Under the pieces are notes generated by a model, which did not search any database, was not told where the DNA came from, and saw only the letters and a program-made list of their open reading frames with translations. A stretch of DNA of 64,000 nucleotides from contig CAIIXF020000011.1 in the NCBI GenBank assembly GCA_903813345.2, positions 1,140,571-1,204,570 of the forward strand. The letters are read 5' to 3'. The DNA comes from Owenia fusiformis (Eukaryota > Annelida > Polychaeta > Sabellida > Oweniidae). Every line of letters starts with the position of its first letter. Position 1 is the stretch's first letter. The translations under genes and the position numbers were made by a program. Below, one piece after another: positions 11,953-24,122 of the stretch.

Positions 11953-12244
11953 CCTCTTGAATCCCAGGCTCTAAAATAGGTTGAAACCAGAGATTTTTTT
12001 CATTTTTGCCCCCTTTTGACAATTTACTACATACCTATACAATTTTAGATGCTCAACTTAGTAAAAATTAGATGGCAGAGATCATTTCTACACGTTTTAA
12101 AACAATTTTTGTGTAAATTGGATGAAAATTGTTCAAAAAGAGCAATTTTTGTGAAAAAAATTGTGACGGATTTTCTTGTCCCTCTTGGTTTCAAGGTCAT
12201 ATCTGAGGTGACGAGAAATCTCGTCATTCTGGGTAGTCAAGAGG
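11953..12244. mobile_element. piggyBac-like MITE with TTAA target sites
   Basis: A 292-bp element is flanked by TTAA at 11949-11952 and 12245-12248. Its ends are inverted: CCTCTTGAATCCCAG at the left, CTGGGTAGTCAAGAGG at the right. TTAA duplication is the hallmark of piggyBac insertion. The interior is AT-rich and has weak internal inverted repeats (GAGCAATTTTTGTG / AATTTTTGTGTAAATT). No transposase. Confidence 0.7.
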
Positions 12245-12481
12245 TTAATAAACATAATGGACTCCTGCATTGTGCTGAACGACGTTTATGGACGATCACG
12301 TTTTATATAAAGGATATCCATAAATTATATTTACACAGGCTTTGTTTTGTTATTATACTTCTTGGACACTCTGTATTATTCTTATAACAGTGCTTAATCT
12401 AAAGAAGGGCATTTGCTTTAACAGTTGAACTCATTTAATATTTTCTAATTCATTTCATGAATGAGTTTGTTTTGAATTTAA

Positions 12482-12600
12482 CTAGAAAAACACAACTCGA
12501 ACCGAATCCAAACGAACAAATAGAAAACCGCAACTCGAACCGAATCCAAATGAACAAATAGAAAACCGCAACTCGAACCGAATCCAAACGAACAAATATC
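12482..12600. repeat. 39-bp minisatellite, three copies
   Basis: Three near-identical units contain AACTCGAACCGAATCCAAA followed by (C/T)GAACAAAT. Units differ by only a few bases, indicating recent origin. Confidence 0.85.
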
Positions 12601-12835
12601 TTTTGTTTAATCCCTAGTCATTTTTGAGATTATACAAGCCTGTTAACATTGAACATAATCCGCGTACATGTGTTCAAGTTTTTAAAAGTAAAAAAAAAAA
12701 TGTTGGCCATTTCGAACTGAGAGGCCATATTCAAAATTCCCTCATGAGTAGAGGTCAGCTACATACAGATCATATCAAGTTCTTGGCATGATACAAATCA
12801 AACTATACCCCCTAGTTTAAAGGAAAATGTCTTAC

Positions 12836-15800
12836 CTTCTGAGCATCGATCACCTGTTATTCCAGGCAAACACAAACATTTATATTTCCCATTGAACAGA
12901 TTTATGCACTCTCCACCATAACAAGGATTAGATGCACATGTATTTTCTGAAAAAAGTTAATGTCATGCAGGGCTTCGTTGGTAATGCTGACAAACATTTA
13001 TATTTCCCACTGAATAGATTTATGCATTCTCCCCCATAGCAAGGAGTTGATGCGCAGGCAATTTCTGCAAAATAAAAAATAGTTAATGTCATGCAGGCCT
13101 TCGTTGACAATGCTGACAAACACAAACATTTATATTTCCCACCAAACAGATGTATGCATTCTCCCCCATGCCAATTAGGATTTGATGCACACACGACATA
13201 TTTTCTGCAAAATAAAAAAATAGTTAATGTCATGCAGGCCTTCGTTGACAATGCTGACAAACACAAACATTTATATTTCCCACCAAACAGATGTATGTAT
13301 TCTCCCCCATAACAAGGATTTGATGCGCACTCATTTTCTGCAAAATAAAAAAATAGTTAATGTCATGCAGGCCTTCGTTGACAATGCTGACAAACACAAA
13401 CATTTATATTTCCCACCAAACAGATTTATGCATTCTTCCCCATAACAAGGATTTGATGCGCACTCATTTTCTGCAAAATAAAAAAAAAGTTAATGCCATG
13501 CAGGCCTTCGTTGACAATGCCGACAAACACAAACATTTATATTTCCCACCAAACAGATTTATGCATTCTCCTCCATGACAAGGGTTTGATGCACACACGA
13601 CACATTTTCTGCAAAATAAAAAAATATTTAATGTCATGCAGGCCTTCGTTGACAACGTTGACAAATACAAACATTTATATTTCCAACCGAACAGATTTAT
13701 GCATTCTCCCCCATAGCAAGGATTAGATGTACATGTATTTTCTGAAAAAAGTTAATGTCATGCAGGCCTTCCTTGACAATCTTGACAAACACAAACATTT
13801 ATATTTTCCACTGAATAGAAGTATGGTCTCTGTAGAAGAAGAAACTTGGGTCAAGTGTTATCCTAGATAACAGACGTACTAAGAAAAAATCTTCAAGCAG
13901 GGCAGAGGCTCTGTAAAGGTCTTTGAAAACTCCCCACACTTTCACCTTAAAGAGTTTGGAACCTGTGCCCTGTGTAACAGATGACTTTTGAATGCAATGA
14001 ATTTTCCTTATTTCAATTAACAATATTCACATCTGCTACGACAACCGTACAAACCATTATTTCTGCGCAAAGAAACATTCCAACTAAACGGTCTCCTTGA
14101 AATTCCTGCGCTACTGTATTTTAGCAGTCACATCCGAGAAGACATTTTGAGGAGACATAAAAACTACGATTGCCGTATGGCAATCTAAGAAGGTTGACGT
14201 AAAACAGTTACAGGCGATCTTACGGTTTGCAAAGATATATTTTAACCCATGAAATTCAAAGACACCGCGAGGCAAATGTCCCAAAACATTTCAGACATAT
14301 GGCTTGCGATGTTACCTTATGTTAATTTACAGATGGGAAAATGAGGGTGCATTGTTCATAAATTGTATCGGAAATGAACCAAGTTTAATACATGTAGACT
14401 CTAGACTATTACTTTATGAATGTTATATACTTACGGATCTCAGGCCATGAACAATTACATATTTCTGCACCCGGGACATCTGGAAATAAATTAGTGTCAT
14501 TACGAGTGTCATTATGGGAAAAGTAATCATAGAGATGATAGAATGATTCGAGTCGAATTAACAATTTAAGAACATTCAATACTGTTTTGGGATTATAATC
14601 AAACATCTGTCACCTTTTACCTTTTTGATGCACTGTGTATTAATGGATAAAATACATTATAGCTAAAATTTGGAAAAAATATCATCACAATCCGGCCTGT
14701 TACAGCAATGTACATTAATATTCAGAACTATGCAGAATAAATGCGAACGTATTCATTGAGTAGTTTTGACAAATTGTTTTCTCTCACATTTGTGAAGAGA
14801 ACATGATTCCCAGACAATTTGGGATTAACTTTTTTTTACCTTTAAGAATTCATAAAATGGTCTAAAGTGGCTCAACTTTCATGAAATAAAACATATTGTA
14901 AAGAAAACTTAATAGGCTAAATTATTATCCAAACAGAGCAATACTCACCACTTCGAATTTTCGAGAGTATTAGCTAGTGTTATATATTATATTAGTGTTA
15001 TATATTATATTATATATTACAATTATACATCGTGTTATTGTGGTCAGAAATTGCCTAAATCAAAATCAAAAACGTGTAGCTTTATGACACTAACATTTTT
15101 TTAGAATGCATATTCCAAACATATTTCCTGAGTTTTACAATAGCAATATTGAATATTATTATGCACCTCATTAAAAAACTCAAATCTGATTGGTTAAGAG
15201 CTGCAGGGTCTATTGCCATACGTGGCAGCAAGATCTCGTTCTATCCAGTATTGAAGCAACGAGATCTCCAACTCATGGTCATCAAGTATTTGTTTATTAC
15301 ACAAACAAGAAAGTCATATGTAATTTTAATTCACTTACCTTCTGCACAATATTTTCCTTGTTTATACGGGGGACAAACACACTCTACTTCGCCATTCCAT
15401 GGGATCGCTATTCCCGTATTACATGTTCCTATAACACAAAACGAAAAACTCTAAATATGGTTACGAACTGTGTTTTTCGTTTACATCTTTTTTCTCGTCA
15501 CAAAATGCGTTATTATGGACCGTCATTCTCTTTATTGGTGATGGTGATTTATTGGTTTATTTTTCTCGGTAATTAACAAGGCGATGTGTCTTTTGATGTT
15601 CTCATAGCTTCCTCGATTTATTAACAACATTTTAAATGTTATCAAGAGAACGCGATTCACAAATATTTGTCTATTAACTGTATTTTAGGTTTAACCATTC
15701 TAATACGATTTTGATGAAATAAAGCATGTTGTAAATGAAAAACATGCTTGAGGAGTATCTATCAAATAGAGCAATACTGTTCACTTTGCATTTTCTACAG

Positions 15801-16817
15801 CGTTTAAAAGGTTACTTTTTAATTTACAGGGTGAAAGTTTCAATATTGTATTGTATTTCGATAGTGATTTTGCACTCTACGTTACCTAACACCTAGAAAT
15901 GCATAAGATACTTTGTTTGTCTAATTGTATTGTTTAGTAGTATATTTTTGAAAGTGGATTATTTGCAGAATGAAATTCAACTTATTTGCAATATTTAGAT
16001 GTTTGGAATCCCAAAATGAGACCATAACCTCCAAAAGTGGAACACCTCCCAAGTGGAGCACCTTTTAGCAGAACAATGGGCCTTCCACTTACACAGATAC
16101 ATAGGGGTTATGCACTGGGAGGTTTTGGATACAGGGAATATCCCGAGGGATATACAATATATTTTCCCGAGGGACCGAAGGGACCAAGGGAAGATGTATT
16201 GTATATCCCAAGGGATATTCCATGTATCCAAACCGACCGTGCATAACTGGTGTATCTCATACTTGAGTGGGTTTAGGGTAGATATAACCTTTACGTCCCG
16301 CTCTGAGCGGGCAGATATAGTATATCTGCCCGCTACGTCATAATCGCTGTTCCCGTATTGGTTCTTTTTTGTAACGTTCGCATACTGTAAACGACAATGG
16401 AGAACGCAGACAATCGCGATCTGTTTGATGCTTTAAAGAAGGGAAGGAGCAGTATGCCCCGTTAATAATCAAATATTTGAACAGGAAATTCCGGCTACGG
16501 ACAAGAATACAAAACTGGACATGAATATTTAAAATAATTCCACGGTTGGTTGCAACAATTGAACAATGTGATTGGTATTGGATAAACAAATCATCCTATA
16601 GTCGGTTCAGGATATTGGGATTATCCCTTGGCCAATATAATATATCTTCCCTCGGGACCTACGGCCCTCGGGCAGATATACTATATTGGCCTCGGGATAA
16701 TCCCAATATCCTGAACCTCATATAGGATAATCTCTATATATTTAATATAGCATATTTACCTGCCAGGCAATGTTTTGCAGTTGCAAGTATTATTACTGTT
16801 ACTACGTATATCGACAT
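12836..16817 (-). CDS. Secreted EGF-like protein, minus-strand paralogue (partial)
   Basis: Four exons are supported, all joined in phase 1: 16760-16817 (signal peptide MSIYVVTVIILATAKHCLA), 15339-15428 (a four-cysteine EGF-like module, TCNTGIAIPWNGEVECVCPP then KQGKYCAEG), 14435-14479 (linker DVPGAEICNCSWPEI) and 12836-12946 (a full six-cysteine EGF, CASNPCYGGECINLF...GKYKCLCLPGITGDRC). The same order of exons with the same phases occurs in the + strand gene at 24123-35764, so the two are paralogues in divergent orientation. This copy has no mucin exon and no DUF3011-like end in view; those may lie past 12836, where the 11001-11500 gap interrupts. The last exon seen ends with a proper donor (GAAG|GTAAG). 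EGF modules are extracellular protein-protein or glycan-binding units. A large tandem array of broken copies of the last EGF exon sits in the intron before it. Confidence 0.65.
12950..13830 (-). repeat. Tandem array of about seven truncated EGF-exon copies
   Basis: Units of mostly 133-141 bp repeat the splice acceptor and first two-thirds of the EGF exon at 12836-12946. The conserved TTTATGCATTCTCC anchor lies near 13018, 13151, 13292, 13425, 13558, 13695 and, weakly, 13818. On the minus strand each reads TTTTGCAG, then CA(S/T)NPCYGGECINLF and GKYKCLC, but then diverges into LSALSTKACMTL-like intron-derived sequence: the final PGITGDRC and the donor site are absent. The array therefore carries acceptors without donors, upstream of the one intact exon. 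Confidence 0.8.
13831..16121. other. Introns of the minus-strand EGF gene
   Basis: Outside the two exons at 14435-14479 and 15339-15428 I see only AT-rich intronic sequence, including a TATATTATAT run near 14980-15020. Nothing else supports a gene. Confidence 0.5.
16122..16236. mobile_element. Palindromic MITE, GGTTTTGGATAC family
   Basis: A roughly 115-bp hairpin: GGTTTTGGATACAGGGAATA and AATATCCCGAGGGATATAC on the left pair with GTATATCCCAAGGGATATTCC and GTATCCAAACC on the right. The loop contains GAGGGACC/GGACC. A short GC hairpin (GAGCGGGCAGATATA / TATATCTGCCCGC) follows at 16298-16334. The element lies in the first intron of the minus-strand EGF gene. Confidence 0.7.
16598..16730. mobile_element. 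Palindromic MITE, second copy of the ATCCC-type family
   Basis: GGTTCAGGATATTGGGATTA at the left pairs with TAATCCCAATATCCTGAACC at the right, with a CCTCGGGACC...GGCCCTCGGG loop. The design is that of the hairpin at 16122-16236, with a different sequence. A fragment with the same GGATATTGGGATTATCCC occurs at 60651-60671. It lies within 30 bp of the donor of the signal-peptide exon. Confidence 0.75.
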
Positions 16818-17059
16818 CTTAATGTTCCTTCCGTCGATTTAAAGCTAAGCTAAAAAAAACAAGAAATTTAACACGATAATGATAAAGGAGTGGTATCGAT
16901 ATGGAGAACTTTTTGAACACACGTTCTTAACATTTAACACATCGTCAATTTAATGGTCATCTTTGAATGGTAACAATATAATTTGAAAAATAGATATACT
17001 TTGATCTATATTGTTTCAGAAAACACATCAAACACTTGTTTTGTTCTTGGTATCATGTT

Positions 17060-17400
17060 TCCAGTGTGAAATGAAACATCTTTCCGAACCTCATTGGAAC
17101 AAAACGACATAAACACAACTTGTTTGAGTCTCTCAATATTGTAATTGTACAAAGGAATTGTGATTTTAAAAAAGTATCTTGTTAATTGAATAAAAGGTTT
17201 ATCTTGATTTTTATCTATTTTGGAGGGATTTTGTTTTAATTTTTGAATACTTTTTTTAAATCAACCAAAAATTCCTTTGTATAACTATTATTATTGAGAG
17301 GTCTAAAAACATGTTGTATATGCTATTTTGTTCCAACAAGGTTCGGAAAGACATTTTATTTCATTCTCAAGAATTGGTAGAAAGGAGCAAAAACAATTGC
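17060..17400. mobile_element. Foldback repeat upstream of the minus-strand EGF gene
   Basis: Inverted arms of about 120 bp: GAAATGAAACATCTTTCCGA...AACCTCATTGGAACAAAA at 17070-17105 pairs with TTTTGTTCCAACAAGGTT...CGGAAAGACATTTTATTTC at 17327-17364; CTCAATATTG...TTGTACAAAGGAATT pairs with AATTCCTTTGTATAACT...ATTATTGAGAG. Centre is near 17220. No target duplication was identified. Confidence 0.65.
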
Positions 17401-17638
17401 ACTAAAAAAACATGCTAACAAAAACATATTATATTATATAAAATATTTCTAAATAATTTTCGTATTAAATTGTTGTCAATCAGTCAACAAAATACCGTGT
17501 TTTTTACAGAATGTTTTCAATAATTGGTTTAAGAGAAAAACATTATTGAATTCAGTTCACCATATCAATACCTATAGTCTATACCTCGATGTATATATCG
17601 ATGCCTATACCTAGGCTGTTAGAAAAATGAATGGTGTA

Positions 17639-17937
17639 CGAGGGTTGATCCAAATGTTCTGCATCGTTTGCTCTAAAAAATGTTTAAACTGCATGAATAT
17701 TGATTTCGTCCTGTTTAGGGTCATTCTGACCATGTACAGTGTGATCCTGGTCATGTAAATGATATGTTCAACTAGTTAACTAGGTCAAAACAGAACTCTG
17801 ATATCTTAGTTCATAAACATGGTTTTGTCACTTCCTGTTTTGTCATTTCCTGTTAACTACCACGGCACCTTAATACCAAATATGTATATTTTAACATTTT
17901 TAAAGCAAACGGTGCATAACTTTTGGATCAACCATCG
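17639..17937. mobile_element. Tc1/mariner-type MITE with TA duplication
   Basis: The 299-bp element is bordered by TA at 17637-17638 and 17938-17939. Termini are CGAGGGTTGATCCAAA and TTTGGATCAACCATCG, and the complementarity continues inward (GCATCGTTTGCT / AGCAAACGGTGC). No coding capacity. Confidence 0.75.
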
Positions 17938-18161
17938 TAGAAATGTGTAAACTATCAGAGAATTATTTCCTAAAATAACAACGATTTGAGGAAAATATCG
18001 GAAGCTTTTTCTAAAAAGCATTCGTGTTGCAACTTTTGTTTAGTGAGCTAAAAATGATTTCTTGGCAATCTTGTACTGCTGAGAAACTTTGAGAAGAAAT
18101 TTGGACAATTGAAAAGGCAGTCGTCTTCTTAAAATATCAGCATTTTCTGGATTTACATTTA

Positions 18162-18276
18162 TGCCTGGGTCACATTTGCTCCAATTCTGTTCTGTTCAAA
18201 ATTGTATTCATTTTGGAACAAAATACTCAATCGCCCGGGCGCCGGCCGATGAATCGCAGCAAATGTGACCATGGTA
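18162..18276. mobile_element. Harbinger-type hairpin MITE, copy 1
   Basis: Flanked by TTA on both sides (18159-18161, 18277-18279), a 3-bp duplication typical of PIF/Harbinger. The hairpin arms carry TGCCTGGGTCACATTTGCT and AGCAAATGTGACCATGGTA; the GC core CGCCCGGGCGCCGGCC is asymmetric. Confidence 0.75.
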
Positions 18277-18382
18277 TTACCATTGACCTCATACCAGATA
18301 GATATACTTAAAAAACAATGCACCCTAGATATACTTTCCTGAAAAAAGCAAGGAAATACACAGACAGTACCTTCGTACTTTA

Positions 18383-18521
18383 TGCCTTGGTCACATTTGT
18401 TCCGATTTTCAATACGGCGCCCGGGCGATTGAGTATCTTGTTCAAAATTGAATGCAATCTTGAACAAAACATTCAATCGGCCAGGCGCCGCCGATGGATC
18501 GGAGCAAATGTGACCCAGGCA
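18383..18521. mobile_element. Harbinger-type hairpin MITE, copy 2
   Basis: Arms TGCCTTGGTCACATTTG and CAAATGTGACCCAGGCA surround CGGCGCCCGGGCGATTGAG and its near complement. Left target TTA; the right flank ATA differs. Confidence 0.75.
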
Positions 18522-18892
18522 ATATCTGTACCAGAAAATAACATGGGCAGGTATAGCGACTTTTCAATGATGTTTTCTTGGATCATTTCGTCAATTGTCG
18601 AACTAAAATATATGCGTCTTACCTCGCCCTCGCAAAATCTCTTCTGGAAACCCCTCTTTTTGGTGATCAATAAAAAGATTTCAGATTTGTATACTTGGGG
18701 GTTCTCTATACTCTTTTGTTGAAACATTGGTATTTCTTTTCAAAATACTTTATCAATGAAATTCCAGGAAAGAGATCCATGGTTTTTATGCATGATGGGC
18801 TATCGGTTCCGCTTAATCGGTGGTGGAAACCGTTCAGTGATTTTATCCTGAAAAAGCTCAGATACCAATCAAATTCAAAGAAAGAGAGCTTA

Positions 18893-19032
18893 TGCCTTGG
18901 TCATATTTGCTCCGACTTTCACTACGGCGCCCGGTCGATTGAGTATTTTGTTTAAAATTGAATACACTATTGAACAAAACACTCAATCGACCGGGCGCCG
19001 GCTGGTGGGTCGGAGCAAATGTGACCCAGGTA
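18893..19032. mobile_element. Harbinger-type hairpin MITE, copy 3
   Basis: Same family, 140 bp, with TTA at 18890-18892 and 19033-19035. The arms are TGCCTTGGTCATATTTGCTC and GAGCAAATGTGACCCAGGTA. Confidence 0.8.
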
Positions 19033-19075
19033 TTAGTGATTTATGCATGAGTGATTCTGCTTAAATCGGTGGTAA

Positions 19076-19215
19076 TGCCTTGGTCACATATGCTACGATT
19101 TTCACTACGGCGCCCGGCCGATTGAGTATTTTGTTCAAAATTGAATACAAATTTGAACAAAACACTCAATCGGCCGGGCGCCGGCCGATGGATCTGAGCA
19201 AATATGACCCAGGCA
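19076..19215. mobile_element. Harbinger-type hairpin MITE, copy 4
   Basis: Same family and length as copy 3, with TAA at 19073-19075 and 19216-19218. Most symmetric copy: the CGGCGCCCGGCCGATTGAG arm is matched by CTCAATCGGCCGGGCGCCGG. Confidence 0.8.
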
Positions 19216-19218
19216 TAA

Positions 19219-21311
19219 GACGGACGACATTGGCATTTATCGTTGTGTATCTTTCTTCAAGGTGGATCAAACAGACACTGTGACACAGAATTTCTATTCA
19301 GACACTCAACAATGTTAGAAAAACCAGAATCCCCACACCCAATGCGTTGCTATAATATAAAGCATACAGTACTCACGCTGTTATACCACAACGGAACAAC
19401 TGGGAATCACGGGATGCTGTCATCCAATTATTTTGATGTGCATTTTGCATCTTTTTCTCGTATAACTCTTTGAGTGCCGATTTTTGGAATTGTTATGACG
19501 TCAAAATGCCACGGAAACGACTAATTTTGATGAAAAATCTAATTAATGCATGGTGTTTCTTCCACTGGTATCTAATAATATTGCAAGTGGAAAAATGCTA
19601 TATTTCCACTTTCAGTCACTATGGTAACATGTTGAACGTCACCTAATTCTTATTTCAGTTCTTAGAGGGGTTTTATAGCTAGAATAAACATTAATTGGCG
19701 CAAATTTCATGAAATTCGATTAAAATAATAACATAAGTGATATGATCTCAAAACAGTATGCCACGGTGCTGTTTTAGATTGACAGCAGATTTTGTCTCAA
19801 AACACTAGCTAGGTCGACATTTGATGACAAAATTTGATGCATATTTAAAACTTGTCATTCTAATGTAAACCAGTTGTAAATGGTAGTCCAGGGCCACATC
19901 AGATTTCTGAATATCTCTTCAGTAAATGCCTCACCTAAAAAATATATAGGAATTTTGGTTGATTTAACAAAAAGTATTCAAAACAAAACCCTCAAAAATG
20001 AGTTGTTTGCACAACAAAAAAAAACAATATGTAAAACTAAAAGCAAATTTGTAGGGTGGATGATTGTGTTTTAAAATATATTGTGATTGAAAAGATGACG
20101 CATGTGGTTGACACTTTTATATGACAAAAATGATTGAACAAATAATAATTTTAAAAAAATATATCAAATCAACTTTTGAAAAATAACCATCGAATATCAC
20201 TTTTAAAACGATCGAATATCACTTTTTAAGAAGTGATGTTCGGTGGCTTGAAAGTGATAATCGATTGTTTGTAAATGTTTGCTAAAATATGATATCTCGA
20301 TCCACAAATCAAATCTATTTTCACGTGATATTCGATCTACATCCTTGTAACCACAAGACATTTTATCAAAACGTTAAAATATGTTAATTCATTAAGAACA
20401 TTTACACACCCATCCATAAGTTAAAAGTTACATTTCAATCAATATTTTAAGTATTTTCCTTGCTAATTATGTAAATGAAAATTGAAATATAAAGAGGCTT
20501 TAACACGTAGTTCAATGAGCGAGCTAAGGCTGCCAAACTTATGGAAGAGTGTACATTCTATTCCAATGTATGCAATAAATTGTTGGCCTCAAACACAAGC
20601 GTGTTACGTAACGTTTACCTACTTTGATGGAACGTGTAGATCCCAGCATATGTATCTCTATGGGTTTATTAATAAAATTTTATTTTTATTCATTGATGAA
20701 TTTCTCCAACCATGTATGATGTGAATTTAATCAAAAGTACGATATTTCAAACAAGTGGCGACAAATAGAGTTTAGAAATCCTAGAAAAACTATAAACTAC
20801 AGTAAATTGCTGGCAAGCCCTAACCCATTACATCACCAAACTGGATGTAGAAAAACTTGACCTGACTGCACATCCGTTTAGGGCGACAGGTAGCGGTAGC
20901 TTATACGTTCGACTTTCTGTAAGTATTGATATTATATTTGCAATTCGATCAAGTATCAGGCTTCTATTATCAATATTTTTATCACACTAATTGAGAACAA
21001 ATTGTAAAACATATAGTTAAACAAAAGAATCAAATCACTATGTGATGTCACGGGTAGCTTTGATTATATGTAAAAAAAAGCAAAAATTAATTGGGTCGAA
21101 GTAATATACAATTTGAAAATGCTGGGGTCTAAGAAGTTAAATGTACGGAGTATTATTTCGAGTTGCTGATGTAAAAAATGTTTCAACATCGGCTATTCGA
21201 AGTATGAGTACAGTACTGGTTTTAAAATATATCATTCGCACATATTCGAAACTATTTCTAAAAACCGTTCAAATACAAATGTTAAGTATTTTACTCTAAA
21301 ACTGTTAGTAT
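19219..21311. other. No gene seen; one MITE fragment
   Basis: AT-rich, without a credible reading frame. A fragment of the CACTCCCCTCC family (see 39953-40828) lies at about 20485-20556 (GGCTTTAACACGTAGTTCAA, GCCAAACTTATGGA). A short hairpin built on ATCGAATATCACTTTT occurs at 20190-20265. Confidence 0.5.
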
Positions 21312-21640
21312 CACTCTTAAAAATTGTTACTTGGATTTCATTATATTGAGAAATTGTACTACTCATTTTAAGTCAAAAATTACTTAAATAATCTTGAACT
21401 ACTGAATAATTTATAAGTAATTTTTAAGTAATTCATTTATGGTGAATTTACTAATGCAAGGAGAGAAATTGAAATACTTACTGTAGTAATTGTAATACTC
21501 ATTTACATAATTAAGCAATTAAAAAACTCAAAATGACAATATAAGTTAAACCTAAGTAAGATGAAGTAAAACTAAGTATTTAACTTTAAGTAATTTTTAT
21601 ACTTGGGAAATACTCACTAAGTAATTTATTTTCAAGAGTG
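21312..21640. mobile_element. CACTCTTAAAAAT MITE, copy 1
   Basis: About 330 bp with ends CACTCTTAAAAATTGTTACTT and its near complement AAGTAATTTATTTTCAAGAGTG; the whole interior consists of repeated AAGTAATT/AATTACTT. A close copy is at 24804-25129. The flanks (AT) do not give a clear duplication. Confidence 0.75.
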
Positions 21641-23140
21641 ATCTTGTTTTAAATTTCCATCCATACAGTCAAGAGTTCCAGGTACGTGGCTTGAATAGGG
21701 CGTTTCATTTTCAAGAATGTTCTCAGATTGCAACGTTCCTTTAACACGGGTTTAAAAATGATGCTGGTGGTTCACTGATGAACAAAACCCGATAACGTTC
21801 AGACTGGTCCGTCAGCCATTTTCCCATCCAATTGGATTATATTGCGACCGACTTCAACTTTTCAATGGAATGGTTGGAACCAACGTTTCTGTTATATGTG
21901 TTTGGAAATACATCAAAACACTCACCATTGTTGCAAACTAGAATGTTCTAGCATTTTTCTCCGAGACATTGTCAATCTGTTAACCTGGGGGTCAAAAAAT
22001 AAAAATCGATTTCAGCCGATTTAATTCTTAAACCATGTTTCACTATATTTACAATGGGATACTTTGTTACTTTATGATCTAAATTTTTGGAAATATTCAA
22101 ATTATAAATATTCAATTATTCATAACAGCGAGGGGTACAATGAGTTGAATGACTCTACGCCTTCAACAGAGTTGATGCCAATAGGTTAAATAGTTTGTTA
22201 CATTGACTGCCAAGAGTGACAAGCTAAAGGTGAAATTAAGGAAGTTTCATCCTTAATCCTAAGGGAGTATTAGATCTAGCAAGCAACATTGAAAAATATA
22301 TTGGGCTCGAATTACTTATATCTTGTCTATTTTCTAGAATTACTCAAAATTGCATACAAAACTAAATATTTTACAATAAAACATTCATTTCTTCTTAAAA
22401 TGTGTTTACCATATTTATTATTTTGGAATTTGAACATTTGTTCCATGCACAACATTCCGCGGTCTTTTAGGAGATATTATACTGATAATAAGATATTTGA
22501 ATTTGTTTACACATGTTACCAGCAATTTTGCCATCTGAATATAGAGTTGATTTTCCGCTTTACTGGGATTGACACACGTTATCGAAATAACCATGGTCAA
22601 GTTTAGCTTGCTAATTTCACAAATGAATAAACATCGATGATAGTTTTATTCGGAGAATAACCGGCAACATTCTGAATTTCAATTTTGATTCCATGCCAAA
22701 AAGCTGGATCGGAATTAGTGAACTTGACCATTGCAAAAAGTTTCATTAAAGATATGTTATTTTAGCGATTTCGTATCATTCAGATGATAAGGTATAAACT
22801 ATTTTGCAAAGTGTGAAAAGAATTTAAACCAAGAACAAACTACATTGTATAATAATCATTCATTTCAGGCGTAGTTTCCTAAAATTAACACTCGATGCAC
22901 CGCATCTCGTGTAAATATTGGAAAGCAATACCTTCAACGCATGGTCATTTCAAATTGCATTGCGTTCAGGATTTACATCCTTAATAAATTAAGAGATAGA
23001 AAACCGTGACCTACCTGATTTTAAAATTGCGCGATGGGCATGCGGAAACAAATATTTAGGCAACAAATCAAATAATAAAATACGTCATTTGAGTGTAAAG
23101 TCATGAGAGTTAGAAATGAATGTAAATGTATTGGTTCAAA
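21641..23140. other. Intergenic, no gene seen
   Basis: Lies between the two divergent EGF genes. I see no exon with domain content and no named repeat; a CCATGG-containing short stretch at 22590 has no partner. Confidence 0.4.
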
Positions 23141-23212
23141 CAATACAATACAATACATTGCAATACAATAGAATACAATATACTCCAATACAAAACAATA
23201 CTATATACATAT
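23141..23212. repeat. (CAATA)n microsatellite
   Basis: Degenerate runs of the pentamer AATAC/ACAAT over about 70 bp. Confidence 0.85.
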
Positions 23213-23315
23213 AGTACTAAGCAAAGGTAAAAATTTAATTTATTAATTAAAGGCTACTCTTATCAAATATTTAATATGAATTGTCACTTCGGGAAAATCG
23301 TTACATAATCGTATT

Positions 23316-24118
23316 AAAGGAAATCCCACCTACTCTATAATCTTAACTATCATTGTTTTTTCACTTTTGTGATAAGCCATAGCTGGAAGAGAGACGATTG
23401 TAACCCCACCTACTCCATACACTTAACTATTATTGTTTTTTACTTTTGGTGATAAGCCATAGCTGGAAGAGAGACGATTGTTACCCCACCTACTCCATAC
23501 ACTTAACTATTATTGTTTTTTTCACTTTTGTGATAAGCCATAGCTTGAAGAGAGCCGACTGTAACCCCACCTACTCCATAAACTGAACTATTATTGTTTT
23601 TTTCACTTTTGTGATAAGCCATAGCTGGAAGAGAGACGATTGTAACCCCACCTACTCCATACACTTAACTATTATTGTTTTTTCACTTTTGTGATAAACA
23701 TAGCTGAAAGAGAGACGATTGTAACCCCACCTACTCTATAAACTTAACTATTGTTGTTTTTTCCAGTTTTGTGTTAAGTCATATCTGAAAGAGAGATGAT
23801 TGTAACCCCACCTACTCCATACACTTAACTATTATTGTTTTTTCACTTTTGTGATAAACATAGCTGAAAGAGAGACGATTGTAACCCCACCTACTCTATA
23901 AACTTAACTATTGTTGTTTTTTCCAGTTTTGTGTTAAGTCATATCTGAAAGAGAGATGATTGTAACCCCACCTACTCTATAAACTTAACTATTGTTGTTT
24001 TTTCCAATTTTGTGTTAAGTCATATCTGAAAGAGAGACGATTGTAACCCCATCTACTCCATTAACTGAACTGTTATTTTTTCCAGTTTTGTGATAAGTCA
24101 TAGCCGAAAGAGTGATAG
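23316..24118 (+). repeat. 80-bp minisatellite array (about 10 copies) abutting the mucin-EGF start codon
   Basis: Each unit reads GTAACCCCACCTACTCCATA, CTTAACTATTATTGTTTTTT, CACTTTTGTGATAAGCCATA and GCTGGAAGAGAGACGATT in that order, with about 80-81 bp per unit. Middle units change to TTCCAGTTTTGTGTTAAGTC and GAGAGATGATTG. The last, incomplete unit ends only 5 bp before the proposed ATG at 24123, so the array must be promoter or 5' untranslated sequence of the gene. Several units contain GAGAGATGATT, an ATG in the same local context as the true start. Confidence 0.85.
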
Positions 24119-24122
24119 AGAG

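Noticed and set aside
13091-13726. Short + strand frames in the EGF-fragment array (HKHLYFPPNR repeats)
   Set aside because: They are the reverse complement of the minus-strand EGF exon copies and have no independent support.
12950-13830. CRISPR-like appearance of regularly spaced repeats
   Set aside because: Units of about 133 bp derive from an exon and its intron; there are no short repeats with unique spacers, and the genome is eukaryotic. The same applies to the 80-bp array at 23316-24118.
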